Positions 1 to 7,722 are shown, counted from the first letter of the stretch. The stretch is 32,602 nt of DNA from Gammaproteobacteria bacterium (GCA_022600575.1 JAHZKF010000096.1:1-32602); one strand, 5' to 3'. Numbers and translations are program-made. The notes: generated by a model from the letters alone, not told the origin.

Positions 1-45
1 GCGACGTAAATCACGCGCGTATTCTCTTAATGTGGCTTTTTCCAT
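1..45 (-). CDS. 5' end of a probable DUF559 (endonuclease-domain) gene, cut by the window edge
   Basis: Reading leftwards from an ATG at 45, fifteen codons stay open to the window edge and give MEKATLREYARDLRR. DUF559/very-short-patch-like proteins often begin with a similar 'YAR-LRR' segment before their endonuclease fold, so this is a plausible start of that family. The sequence just upstream of the ATG on this strand is GGGAGAGGGCG, a usable ribosome-binding site supplied by the adjacent palindromic repeat. Only 15 codons are visible, so the family call rests on resemblance and the reading frame could be accidental. Confidence 0.35.
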   Translation of the reverse strand, partial: MEKATLREYARDLRR

Positions 46-46
46 C

Positions 47-117
47 GCCCTCTCCCCAACCCTCTCCCTGCCATAAACTCAGTGTTTTAGCGTGTTTACC
101 GCTGAGGGAGAGGGGGT
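47..117. repeat. CCCTCTCCC-type palindromic dispersed repeat
   Basis: Two CCCTCTCCC copies lie at 48-56 and 60-68, and the inverted counterpart AGGGAGAGGG is at 105-114, pairing exactly with 60-69 across a 35-nt loop. This arrangement matches short palindromic repeats dispersed in many proteobacterial genomes. It sits exactly where the transposase reading frame breaks down and where the reverse-strand DUF559-like start begins, so it probably marks an insertion junction. Confidence 0.6.
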
Positions 118-132
118 ATTCTCAGGGCTTAA

Positions 133-543
133 AGCATTCTCAAACTCGCAACTTCATTGGCAATGGGTATAGGTCCCATCACAGCGTCAGCAGTTATAGC
201 GACCATCGGAGACCCCAGTGTATTTAAAAATGGACGAGAAGTTTCCGCCTGGTTAGGTTTAGTGCCTAAACAACATTCGAGTGGCAACAAAATACGACTG
301 GGAGGAATCAGTAAGCGAGGTGACTCTTATGTTCGAACATTACTTATTCATGGAGCGCGCTCGTTTATTAACGTTTGTGAAAACAAAACAGACCGGCTTA
401 GTTTATGGGCAGCGGATAAAAAACATCGTGCTGGATATAACAAAGCAGCGGTTGCTTTAGCTAATAAGAATGCTCGTATTATTTGGGCAATGCTCGCAAC
501 CGGTGAAGCCTATCGCATGCCGCAAGAACACTCAGCTGCATAA
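133..543 (+). pseudogene. Truncated IS110/IS1111-family transposase (C-terminal Transposase_20 domain)
   Basis: The frame is open from 133 after an in-frame stop at 130-132; the first ATG is at 157. The translation has the C-terminal hallmarks of IS110-family transposases: GIGPITASAV, a 'FKNGREVSAWLGLVP' block, GGISKRGD and 'YVRTLLIHGARS', covering the helix-hairpin-helix-like Transposase_20 domain with its serine. The N-terminal RuvC-like DEDD domain (roughly 180-200 residues) is absent, so about a third of the protein remains. The residues before the first ATG (SILKLATSLAMGIGP) still look like a degraded transposase, so the ATG at 157 is probably fortuitous. Non-functional as a recombinase; the family assignment is firm. 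Confidence 0.85.
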
Positions 544-860
544 AGCGATAAAAGTTGATGCGGGAGTTCCCGCACCCGTTTCGCTTCAATAAATTGCAGC
601 GATGGTAGTAAAGAAGGACTTACATGTCTGGAGATTGCTGGAGGTAAAACCAATATAGATAGCAAAACAGGTAAGACCAGCTCTTGTAAAACCTGATGTT
701 GACTTTGGCCTTTAAAGGCCTTGCAAATGTAGAGGAACAAAAGCGCAGATAACTATCAGGGCCTAAGCGAACGTATTTCGCTTAACCAGAGGCCGAATAT
801 ATGACTGCATCTCAACCTAGCTTGCTAAAAATAATGGAATTACCTATTGCAAGGCCCGGC
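544..860 (+). ncRNA. IS right-end non-coding region, possible bridge/seek RNA of an IS1111-group element
   Basis: This 317-bp gene-free stretch follows the transposase stop. It contains a hairpin TGCGGGA/TCCCGCA at 559-574, the self-complementary GGCCTTTAAAGGCC at 707-720, a perfect 7-bp stem TAAGCGA/TCGCTTA at 764-784 with a 7-nt loop, and a 10-bp long-range inverted repeat GGCCTTGCAA (717-726) with TTGCAAGGCC (847-856). IS1111-group elements are known to encode a structured guide RNA in the region downstream of the transposase, and position, length and stem density fit. Transcription and identity are inferred. From 861 to 909 I see nothing further before the next gene. Confidence 0.35.
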
Positions 861-909
861 AGGGTCCATATATGTCAACAGCACCTAGTACACAATGCTT
901 TTTTTATTG

Positions 910-3900
910 CTATATTGATTGATATGGCGTTGAGTCGACTTCGTCTTGTTCGTCTTGTTTGTGTTGTGCTTTTTGCTCAATTAATGCTTGCATTTCTTTT
1001 AAAATAAGTTCTGATTCTGGCTTGAAAAAGCTTCCATTGGGTTTTTGCCGAAATAAAATGTTTCGAAGCGGATGGTCGGAGTAAGAGCTACTGATATGAT
1101 TAAGTATTTTGATATGTGCCTCATGTGGTAAGCCCAGTCTTTCTGGTGATTTTAATTGTTCCCATATTGATAGAGAGTGCTTAATAAGTAGAGCATGAAG
1201 TCTTGGCATTTCATTGAGTTTTTCTGTCCAGAAAGCAAGGTTCACTAGTATATCGATTGCGGTGTGGAATATGTTTTCAGTGTTTAAAAATATATTAACG
1301 ATATTAAATTTCTTTGCTTGAAAAGCTGATATCAGCGCAGTTAAGCCGTGGTTGTTTCTTTGACTGGGAGTTATTCTTCTATCAGCAAGAAGAAATTTTA
1401 CGACATCTGGGTGATCAAACTCAGCTGCCATCATTAGTGCGGTGAAGCCGCCATTATCTCGTTGGTTTGGATCTGTTCTTCCATCAGCGAGTAGAAGTTT
1501 CGCGATATCTAGTTGACCCCTTGCAGAGGCTATCATTAGCGCGGTTGAACCGCGCAAAGTGTATTGGTTGGGGTCTGCTCTTGTGTCATCGAGAAGGGCT
1601 TGTACGATATCCGGGTGACCGAATTCAGTAGCCATCATCAGTGTTGTGAAGGTGTCGTTCGCTTCTTCATTAGGGTCTATTCTTCCATCAAGGAGCAGAA
1701 GTTTTATAGTATCTAGAAGAGTCATTCTATTTTTAGAAGCTAGCATCAGTGCATTGAAGCCTCCGTTAGTCGTTTTTTGAAGGGGATTTACTTTTTTGTC
1801 ATTTAGAAGGACTTTTACGATATCAATATAGCCATTTGAGGATGCTATCATCAGTGCGGTGAAGCCGTTGTTATCTTTGTGATTAGCATTGCATGCTGTA
1901 TTTTGTAAAAGTTTTTTTACCTTTTTCAAATTGTTTTTTTGAACGGCTTCTAACAGGTTCTCTCCTAGTTGTGGATTGAAAGATATGACTTGCTCTGTCT
2001 CTTTGGGAGGAGAAGGTTTTTTAGATTTCTTTTTAGATTTTTTGGGGTTAGGTGTGTTTGTAGGTTCTACCTGGGATGCTGTTGTTAACACTGCTTTTGG
2101 ATATATCGCAGGTGTTGCCTCATGGGGAGATAAATATTGTCTACGAATATTATTTGCAACATCATGATTACCTTCTTGACGTTGTTTTGCCTCTTCCTCT
2201 GCCCAGTTGGTTTTGGGTAGTACTTCGGGTGATGTTTCAGTTTTTTCTTCAGCCGAAGGTTGTGTAACGCTTAAATCAACAGCAGTTTGTAATTGAGCTA
2301 GAAAGGGTTGATTGACTCGGTTGTTTTCTTCAACGATGTAAAGAGTATTTTTTGCTCGGGCGTAGGCGGTATAGAGTTTATGAATCCAGGTTGCATGTGT
2401 ATTGTCAGCTTCTCCTGCTTTGGCTCGATGTGTTTTTACGCTGCTTGAAGCTTCTAGTTTAGTATTTGCTGTTTTTAAAGCGTTTTTAGCCTCGTCAGTA
2501 TCAAATAATTTATAAATAATGACGGTATGGTACTCAAGACCTTGGATTTGTTCAGGGGTGAATACGAGTGCAGCTTTAAAACGTTCACGGGCTTCTTGAA
2601 GATATGCTTCAGGGGCTACGATAGCAAAGTGCCCATCTCTTGTTCGTGTGTTAAACCAATCTTGCGCTTCAAGTGCATCAGGTGTGATTAAGTCAACAGT
2701 ACTATCTCCAAGTGCTTCATCGGCAGCCATTTCAGAGACTTCATGCGTATCTATTTTGCCCCCGGTTAGGGTGTGTTTTAATTGGATTGAAGCATTGATA
2801 ACGCGTGCAATATTTACAGGACATCGGTAGGTTCTATCTAATGTGACGTTGTTTAAAGTAAGGTTTTTTTTATGTAATATTTTTTTAAGTAGTGGTCGTA
2901 TAGGTTGTGCATCGGCCAGATTTTGATGTGCATCCATACAAAATAAAATAGATTGGTTGGCTGTTAATTGTCGTAATTGGTCAAGTGCTAAAGTCGTTAG
3001 GTTTTGTGCCTCATCCACGACAATTAAGTGATAGGGAGAATATGCTTCATCCAATTGAGGCAAGCGGAAAAAATCAGGATTAACTTGATTGTAATTTTCC
3101 AGATGACTTTTATATTTTGTGAATGCATGAAAAATTGCTTCACGTAGTGGGCCTTGTGGAATAGATGACTCTTTAGTTCCTAGTGCTTCATAGTCACCTA
3201 GTGAGAATCCAGAACAAATTCTAAATTCTTGGTAAATTTGTTTAGGGGATAGCCTAGTCAAAGTTTGAGGTTTAGATGTTTTTTTCCAGTATTCTTCAAA
3301 TTCAGCCCGAGCTGCTAAAGTACAAAAAGAAAAATCGGTTTGTAGGTTTTGTTTTAAATGAATTTGATATTTTTGATGAATATCTGTTAAAGCGCGATGT
3401 AGTGCTTCTTCATATTTGAGCGGTTCAGCATTGATATCATAAAATCCAGATGCATTTTTAAATTTTTGATAGATTTGCGTAGGCTTTAAAGCGTCACGCG
3501 CTACATTTTCTGGGTATGTTTCAAACCATTCCTCAAACGCTTGTTGTCCAGTGGTTGATGCAAACTCTGCAATGATTTCGTTATAGGTTTTAAACGTGAC
3601 GGCATCTTCTTTTCCTTCGGGCGCGAAAGCATGCCAGGTAGCTTTCATCTCATTGACGAGGAGTCGTTTTTTAGTGACATATAATAAACGAGCAGGGGCT
3701 TTATGTTGTTCTAGATATTGAGCTAAACTTGAGAGTGCGACGTATGATTTTCCTGAGCCTGCAGCACCATTAACCACACTGGGTAAGGGCATTGTTATCG
3801 CGGCTTCTTGATTAACACTTAAACTGATAAACTGCTGATTAAAGTAATCAATAGATGTACGATGAATGTGAGGTTCTTTATCTTCAAAGACAGGGCGCTC

Positions 3901-4221
3901 TTCAGGTGTTAATGCGCGTGAGATTGCTTCTTCATTTTTTTGAATATACGCTTTAAGGACACCTTTTTTTAAAAAGTGGCTATTTTCATAGTCATGGGTG
4001 GGCAGGTGTTCTAATAGTAGGATGGCACCTTTGTGGGTTGTAAACAACAATCTTTCAGCGCCTGTCAGGCGAAAGCTATAGATGGGTTGCTTAGAGGAGC
4101 TATTTAATACTTCAAGGCTATCATAGCCACCATTTAGGAGCTGGTGGGCTGCATCGAGAATTTTTGTATTGCTAATTAAAGAGGCGTCACCTGTTGCGCC
4201 ATTCCAAAAATAGATTGTCAT
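910..4221 (-). CDS. Superfamily-1 (UvrD/Rep-like) helicase domain fused to C-terminal ankyrin repeats
   Basis: 1103 residues. Residues 1-120 are an unrecognised N-terminal domain. The helicase core follows: Walker A GAAGSGKS (152-159), motif II VVDEAQN (401-407), motif III-like CMDAHQNL (428-435), motif IV LDRTYRCP (461-468), motif V-like QIQGLEYHTVIIY (558-570) and motif VI-like AYARAKN (619-625). A lysine-rich linker (about 727-740) leads to six or seven ankyrin repeats (about 755-980) with the usual 'G-TALM-A---G--DIV--LL' pattern, then a helical tail ending in an acidic, glutamine-rich stretch. ATP-driven nucleic-acid translocation is expected from the core; ankyrins normally bind proteins. 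The fusion is unusual. The gene has its own promoter inside bioD, and its leader shows no clear Shine-Dalgarno. Function and location, including possible secretion into a host cell, are unknown. Confidence 0.85.
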   Translation of the reverse strand: MTIYFWNGATGDASLISNTKILDAAHQLLNGGYDSLEVLNSSSKQPIYSFRLTGAERLLFTTHKGAILLLEHLPTHDYENSHFLKKGVLKAYIQKNEEAISRALTPEERPVFEDKEPHIHRTSIDYFNQQFISLSVNQEAAITMPLPSVVNGAAGSGKSYVALSSLAQYLEQHKAPARLLYVTKKRLLVNEMKATWHAFAPEGKEDAVTFKTYNEIIAEFASTTGQQAFEEWFETYPENVARDALKPTQIYQKFKNASGFYDINAEPLKYEEALHRALTDIHQKYQIHLKQNLQTDFSFCTLAARAEFEEYWKKTSKPQTLTRLSPKQIYQEFRICSGFSLGDYEALGTKESSIPQGPLREAIFHAFTKYKSHLENYNQVNPDFFRLPQLDEAYSPYHLIVVDEAQNLTTLALDQLRQLTANQSILFCMDAHQNLADAQPIRPLLKKILHKKNLTLNNVTLDRTYRCPVNIARVINASIQLKHTLTGGKIDTHEVSEMAADEALGDSTVDLITPDALEAQDWFNTRTRDGHFAIVAPEAYLQEARERFKAALVFTPEQIQGLEYHTVIIYKLFDTDEAKNALKTANTKLEASSSVKTHRAKAGEADNTHATWIHKLYTAYARAKNTLYIVEENNRVNQPFLAQLQTAVDLSVTQPSAEEKTETSPEVLPKTNWAEEEAKQRQEGNHDVANNIRRQYLSPHEATPAIYPKAVLTTASQVEPTNTPNPKKSKKKSKKPSPPKETEQVISFNPQLGENLLEAVQKNNLKKVKKLLQNTACNANHKDNNGFTALMIASSNGYIDIVKVLLNDKKVNPLQKTTNGGFNALMLASKNRMTLLDTIKLLLLDGRIDPNEEANDTFTTLMMATEFGHPDIVQALLDDTRADPNQYTLRGSTALMIASARGQLDIAKLLLADGRTDPNQRDNGGFTALMMAAEFDHPDVVKFLLADRRITPSQRNNHGLTALISAFQAKKFNIVNIFLNTENIFHTAIDILVNLAFWTEKLNEMPRLHALLIKHSLSIWEQLKSPERLGLPHEAHIKILNHISSSYSDHPLRNILFRQKPNGSFFKPESELILKEMQALIEQKAQHKQDEQDEVDSTPYQSI

Positions 4222-4250
4222 ATATAGTATAAATAGATTTTAATGTGATC

Positions 4251-4278
4251 ATTATAGTCTACTTTAGATCACATTCAA
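4251..4278 (-). promoter_or_regulatory. Predicted sigma-70 promoter of the helicase-ankyrin gene
   Basis: On the minus strand a perfect -10 TATAAT (4256-4251) is preceded, after 16 bp, by a -35-like TTGAAT (4278-4273). The expected transcription start near 4244 leaves a leader of about 22 nt before the ATG at 4221. The promoter overlaps the last codons of bioD, so the helicase-ankyrin gene can be expressed independently of the biotin operon. Confidence 0.55.
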
Positions 4279-4896
4279 AGCGAAAGAATTTAAGCGCTCA
4301 TGAGAATGTATAGTCCCGTTAAATGCAACACTTGCCAAATGTTTGTATGGGAGTTTTTCTTTAAGCGTTTGAAGGTTTTCTTGAGTGACTTGCATGCTTG
4401 GGTCGCATAGATTCGATATCCATCCCACACAGGGTATGTGATGGGTTTTGAGTGCGTGCGCTGTTAAAAGAGCATGATTTAGGCAACCAAGGCGTAAGCC
4501 TACTACAAAAATCACGGGTATTTGGCTATGAATGATATAGTCAAGCCAGGTTTGAGTTTGATTGATGGGGCACATGAGCCCACCTGTGGTTTCAATTAAA
4601 AGGGTTTTAGCTTGTGTGTGTGTTGGCGTATGACAAAAGGCGTCTAGTGCGTCAAATGTAATGTTTTCAGACACCTGCGCTGCTGCAATATGTGGAGCTA
4701 TAGGCGGTTTAAAGGTATAGAGCGAAAGAGGACCTGCAAAGTGTGGTTGATGTTTTGCGAGCAGGTCTGCATCTTCTGTACCACCACTTTGGATGGGTTT
4801 TATCGCAATGGCGTTATCAAGCTGTTTGAGTAATTGGCAGGTTACATAGGTTTTGCCGCAATCTGTGTCTGTACCAATCATAAAATAGCGTTGCAT
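4264..4896 (-). CDS. bioD: Dethiobiotin synthetase BioD
   Basis: 210 residues, slightly shorter than the E. coli enzyme. BioD closes the ureido ring of dethiobiotin from 7,8-diaminopelargonic acid, CO2 and ATP in the cytoplasm. The N-terminal P-loop GTDTDCGKT (residues 8-16) is the BioD version of Walker A, IKPIQSGG carries the conserved substrate-binding lysine region, and IETTGG is the family's 'E-GG' motif. It is the last gene of the bioB-F-H-D run: its ATG follows the bioH stop by a single base (TAACATG), which implies translational coupling. Nothing is missing from the active site. Confidence 0.95.
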   Translation of the reverse strand: MQRYFMIGTDTDCGKTYVTCQLLKQLDNAIAIKPIQSGGTEDADLLAKHQPHFAGPLSLYTFKPPIAPHIAAAQVSENITFDALDAFCHTPTHTQAKTLLIETTGGLMCPINQTQTWLDYIIHSQIPVIFVVGLRLGCLNHALLTAHALKTHHIPCVGWISNLCDPSMQVTQENLQTLKEKLPYKHLASVAFNGTIHSHERLNSFALNVI

Positions 4897-4897
4897 G

Positions 4898-5635
4898 TTA
4901 GGTGTTCTCGATAAATTGATTAAGAAAATTTAAAAAATGTTCTGGATGGCTCAAAAAAGGCGCATGGCCTGCTTTTGGAATGAGGTCATAATGAAACAGA
5001 GGGTATGTCTTTTGCATGATAGCCATGGTTTGTGCTGGAGTAATGCGGTCTAGGCGACCAAATAAATAGGCATTGGGTAATGTTAGGGTGTCGATCTCAT
5101 CACGTAAATCCCAATTTTTGAGGATATCCAGGCCATTCTGAAGGCCCTCTAAGTTAAACTGTTTGGGAATGTTTGAGGGACGGTGCTGAGTTGTTTTAGG
5201 CAATTGTAGCTTAATAAAATTTTGAAGGATTGTTTCAGGCGAACTTTTAAGTCCCTGATAAAAACTATCTAGATTATCAGCTTGAATACCAGACCAATTA
5301 TTTGAAGCAATAAAGTGTGGTGATGAACTGATATTGATTAAGTGTGAGACACGCTCTGGATGTTCCAGTGCGAGTCGCGTTGCAATAAGACCTCCCATAG
5401 ACCAGCCTAGTATGGCGACTTGAGAAGGAAGTTGTTGCAATAAAGTGTGTTTAAAATCAGTCCAAGGCATACAAGGTGTTTGTCCAAAACCTGGTAAATC
5501 TACCCGGTAAACGGTGTACCTTTGATTTAAGGTAGGCAGAATTGAACCCCAAATTTGATGATCAAACCCCCAGCCATGGAGAAGAAGTAGCGGCCGTCCT
5601 TGGCCGCTCGGGATGACATGGATATGACTTAACAT
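4898..5635 (-). CDS. bioH: Pimeloyl-ACP methyl ester carboxylesterase BioH
   Basis: Alpha/beta-hydrolase of 245 residues from the ATG at 5635; a GTG at 5647 would add four residues but has no ribosome-binding site, and the ATG form aligns better with the usual short BioH N-terminus before the 'GQG' turn. The oxyanion-loop motif LLHGWG, the nucleophile elbow GWSMGG (Ser79), the acid Asp196 in FGRLDRI and His224 in KAGHAPF form the catalytic triad. BioH removes the methyl ester from pimeloyl-ACP methyl ester, ending the BioC-BioH route to pimeloyl-ACP. Sandwiched between bioF and bioD, overlapping the bioF end by 7 bp, it belongs to the biotin operon rather than being a stray hydrolase. Confidence 0.9.
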   Translation of the reverse strand: MLSHIHVIPSGQGRPLLLLHGWGFDHQIWGSILPTLNQRYTVYRVDLPGFGQTPCMPWTDFKHTLLQQLPSQVAILGWSMGGLIATRLALEHPERVSHLINISSSPHFIASNNWSGIQADNLDSFYQGLKSSPETILQNFIKLQLPKTTQHRPSNIPKQFNLEGLQNGLDILKNWDLRDEIDTLTLPNAYLFGRLDRITPAQTMAIMQKTYPLFHYDLIPKAGHAPFLSHPEHFLNFLNQFIENT

Positions 5636-6717
5636 TGATGTAAACACTCAAAAAGCTGATGAATATTATCAGGTGTATGACGGCTGTTAAGCACAATACG
5701 TAAGCCGGTTTCGGCGCGTTTTACAGTGGGTTCACGCATAGCAATACAGCGAATATTTTTTGCTTGAAGCCTTAAGGCATATTGAGTAGCCTTTTTAGGA
5801 CAGCCCAGTTTGAGCTGCTGAATAGGCGTTTTAGATGCTTGCCAAGTCAGGGGAGAGTGTTTGATATGTTGTTTAAAACATTGGATATTTTCTTGAAGCA
5901 TTACACGTGCTTCATCAGCGTTTTGAAGTAATCTAAATGCTTCAAGTAAACCATAACTTAAGGCAGGGCTCATGGCAGTTGAGTAGGTAAAAGACCTTGC
6001 GGTTTGCAAAAGTGCGGTTATCCAGTCTTTATCGCCTGCAACAATAGCACCTGAGGCGCCAAATGCTTTACCGAATGGAATCATACGAAGGGGTACTTCT
6101 TTTTGTGTGAGGGCATGTGCTGGCACACTGCCTAGTCCTTTGGGGCCTAACACACCAAAGGCGTGTGCTTCATCAATGATGAGGGGATATTGCTCAGCAA
6201 GTGAGTTAAGATTTGGGGTCTCTCCACTCATACTAAAAATGCTTTCGGTAATCAGCACTGTATTGTGAGGGTGTTTGGTTTTTTGGGGGAGTTGATTGTG
6301 AGGGTAACGCGTGTAAGTGCCGCCACCTAATCGCAGGCCGTCATAGAACGAGGCATGTACGCCTTTATCAATGAGCGCATGTATATCAAGTGTTGCGAGT
6401 AGTTGCATGATGCCAAGATTAGCAGCGTAACCTGAGGGGAAAAGCAGTGCCGCATCAGTGCTCAGTGCGTTGTTAAAAGCTTCTTTAAGGGCCTCGTGTG
6501 TCTCGTGATAACCTGAAACAAGCATTGATCCTGTGCTACCTGTCGGATACTTTTTAAAACCTAACTGATAGGCTGTTTGTAGTGTTTTATTGGTTGTAAG
6601 TCCAAGATAATCATTATGACTAAAATTGAGATGATTTTTAGGGGTGAGGCTTAGATGACGCAAAAGCCCTAGGGTCTTTGCGTCATCTATATAGGATTTG
6701 AGCTTAGGCTTCAGCAT
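5629..6717 (-). CDS. bioF: 8-amino-7-oxononanoate synthase BioF
   Basis: 362 residues, about 20 shorter than E. coli BioF. PLP-dependent alpha-oxoamine synthase condensing pimeloyl-ACP with L-alanine. Conserved features: NDYLGL near residue 35, the GSTGS-MLVSGY segment (60-70), the cofactor-binding DEAHAFG (182-188) and the Schiff-base lysine Lys217 in FGKAFGASGA. The ATG at 6717 lies inside the bioB end (14-bp overlap), consistent with translational coupling. The N-terminus is a little shorter than usual but all catalytic residues are present. Confidence 0.95.
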   Translation of the reverse strand: MLKPKLKSYIDDAKTLGLLRHLSLTPKNHLNFSHNDYLGLTTNKTLQTAYQLGFKKYPTGSTGSMLVSGYHETHEALKEAFNNALSTDAALLFPSGYAANLGIMQLLATLDIHALIDKGVHASFYDGLRLGGGTYTRYPHNQLPQKTKHPHNTVLITESIFSMSGETPNLNSLAEQYPLIIDEAHAFGVLGPKGLGSVPAHALTQKEVPLRMIPFGKAFGASGAIVAGDKDWITALLQTARSFTYSTAMSPALSYGLLEAFRLLQNADEARVMLQENIQCFKQHIKHSPLTWQASKTPIQQLKLGCPKKATQYALRLQAKNIRCIAMREPTVKRAETGLRIVLNSRHTPDNIHQLFECLHQC

Positions 6718-7630
6718 AAAGACCTAGTTTTTCAAATAAAATATTATCATCGTTTTGTTCAGGGTTAGGGGTTGTGAGTAATTGATCGCCCACAAAAATT
6801 GAATTTGCCCCTGCAAAAAAAGCCATGGCTTGTAGCTCATCAGACATGCCGGTTCGGCCTGCAGAAAGGCGTACTTTACTTTCGGGCATTAAAATACGTG
6901 CTGTTGCAATGGTACGAATGAGTTCTAAACCTTCTACTTCAGGTGAGTTGCCAAGAGGCGCTCCTTTAACAGGCATGAGTTTGTTAATGGGCACACTTTC
7001 GGGGGGTGGGTTTAGGTTTGCCAGTGTATGTATAAATTCAATTCTGTCTTCACGTGTTTCTCCAATCCCTAAAATACCGCCACAACACACTTGAATGCCT
7101 GCCTCACGGACTCTCTCAACTGTATTAATACGATCTGCAAAAGTACGTGTAGTGGCTACTTTGTCATAATAGCTGGGGGATGTATCAATATTATGATTAT
7201 AAAAATCAAGCCCTGCTGCTTTGAGCGTTTCAGCTTGTTCTTTAGAGAGCATGCCAAGCGTCATACACGTTTCAAGACCCATGTCTTTAACGGCTTTAAT
7301 CACTTCAGCCATTTTTTGCATGACTTTTTCAGGCGGTGAGCGCCAAGCAGCCCCCATACAAAAACGTGTAGCACCTTCATCTTTGGCTTTTTGTGCCGCA
7401 GCAAGAATGTCATCTGTGCACATGAGCTTTTCTTTTTCGAGCTCCGTTTTATGGTGACCACTTTGACTGCAGTAGCCACAATCTTCAGGACATGCACCTG
7501 TTTTAATACTGAGGAGTTTAGCCATTTGAATGGTGTTACGTGGATGGTGCTGACGGTGCACGGTGTGCGCATCATATAAGAGCTCAAGAAAAGGTTTAGT
7601 GTAAATGTCGCTGACGGTTTTGATATCCAT
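6704..7630 (-). CDS. bioB: Biotin synthase BioB (radical SAM)
   Basis: BioB inserts sulphur into dethiobiotin using a radical-SAM [4Fe-4S] cluster and an auxiliary [2Fe-2S] cluster. The SAM-cluster motif CPEDCGYC is at residues 47-54 of the 308-residue form; KTGACPEDC, MGAAWRSP, YNHNIDTS, CCGGILGIGE and SAGRTG are all typical. An upstream in-frame ATG at 7657 would add nine residues, but the predicted promoter puts the transcription start near 7663, leaving only about six nucleotides of leader, so the ATG at 7630 (product starting MDIKTVSD) is preferred. It also gives the normal spacing to the conserved helix ending in AHTVHR. First gene of the operon. Confidence 0.95.
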   Translation of the reverse strand: MDIKTVSDIYTKPFLELLYDAHTVHRQHHPRNTIQMAKLLSIKTGACPEDCGYCSQSGHHKTELEKEKLMCTDDILAAAQKAKDEGATRFCMGAAWRSPPEKVMQKMAEVIKAVKDMGLETCMTLGMLSKEQAETLKAAGLDFYNHNIDTSPSYYDKVATTRTFADRINTVERVREAGIQVCCGGILGIGETREDRIEFIHTLANLNPPPESVPINKLMPVKGAPLGNSPEVEGLELIRTIATARILMPESKVRLSAGRTGMSDELQAMAFFAGANSIFVGDQLLTTPNPEQNDDNILFEKLGLYAEA

Positions 7631-7669
7631 ATTTGGAGTCTCTATTTGTATTTGCATGTGATGAGCATC

Positions 7670-7697
7670 ATGATAAAGTCTGCGATATTATTGTCAA
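7670..7697 (-). promoter_or_regulatory. Predicted sigma-70 promoter of the bioB-F-H-D operon
   Basis: On the minus strand a consensus -35 TTGACA (7697-7692) is followed after 16 bp by TATCAT (7675-7670), a five-of-six match to the -10. The -35 lies inside the left half of the BirA-type operator, so repressor binding would directly block this promoter. The predicted start near 7663 decides in favour of the bioB ATG at 7630. Confidence 0.65.
7684..7689 (+). promoter_or_regulatory. Possible extended -10 element for bioA
   Basis: TGC-GATATT (TG at 7681-7682, hexamer 7684-7689) looks like an extended -10; no good -35 is seen. A start near 7696 would lie in the left operator half-site and leave a leader of about 16 nt before the bioA ATG at 7712. 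Confidence 0.35.
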
Positions 7698-7722
7698 CCC
7701 AAAAAAAAATAATGGTTAACAC
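7691..7722. promoter_or_regulatory. BirA-type biotin operator between bioB and bioA
   Basis: TTGTCAACC (7691-7699), 14 bp of A-rich spacer, then GGTTAACAC (7714-7722) closely match the known gammaproteobacterial BirA operator TTGTAAACC-N14 to 16-GGTTTACAA. The left half covers the bioB -35 and the right half begins on the G of the bioA ATG, so one bound BirA dimer would silence both directions when biotin is abundant. The birA gene itself is not in the window. Confidence 0.8.

Larger units (their letters stand above)
121..870 (+). mobile_element. Remnant of an IS110-family (IS1111-group) insertion sequence, right part only
   Basis: The C-terminal part of an IS110/IS116/IS902-type transposase is followed by about 320 bp of non-coding, hairpin-rich sequence ending near 860-870, which fits the right end of an IS1111-group element. 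The left end and the N-terminal DEDD catalytic half of the transposase are missing; a CCCTCTCCC repeat occupies their place. The right boundary is an estimate, because no terminal repeat can be paired without the left end. The element cannot be autonomous. Confidence 0.6.

Noticed and set aside
510-740. Open frame of 76 codons on the minus strand in the IS right end
   Set aside because: It overlaps the transposase end and the hairpin-rich non-coding region, has no ribosome-binding site, and its protein resembles nothing.
801-1007. 68-codon plus-strand frame
   Set aside because: It runs antisense into the end of the helicase-ankyrin gene and shows the composition of a shadow frame.
4898-5647. 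Generic alpha/beta hydrolase rather than BioH
   Set aside because: Its place inside the bio operon and the BioH-type LLHGWG and GWSMGG motifs favour BioH.
7091-7587. Several open frames opposite or offset within bioB
   Set aside because: They are shadows of the conserved bioB coding sequence, with no independent start signals.
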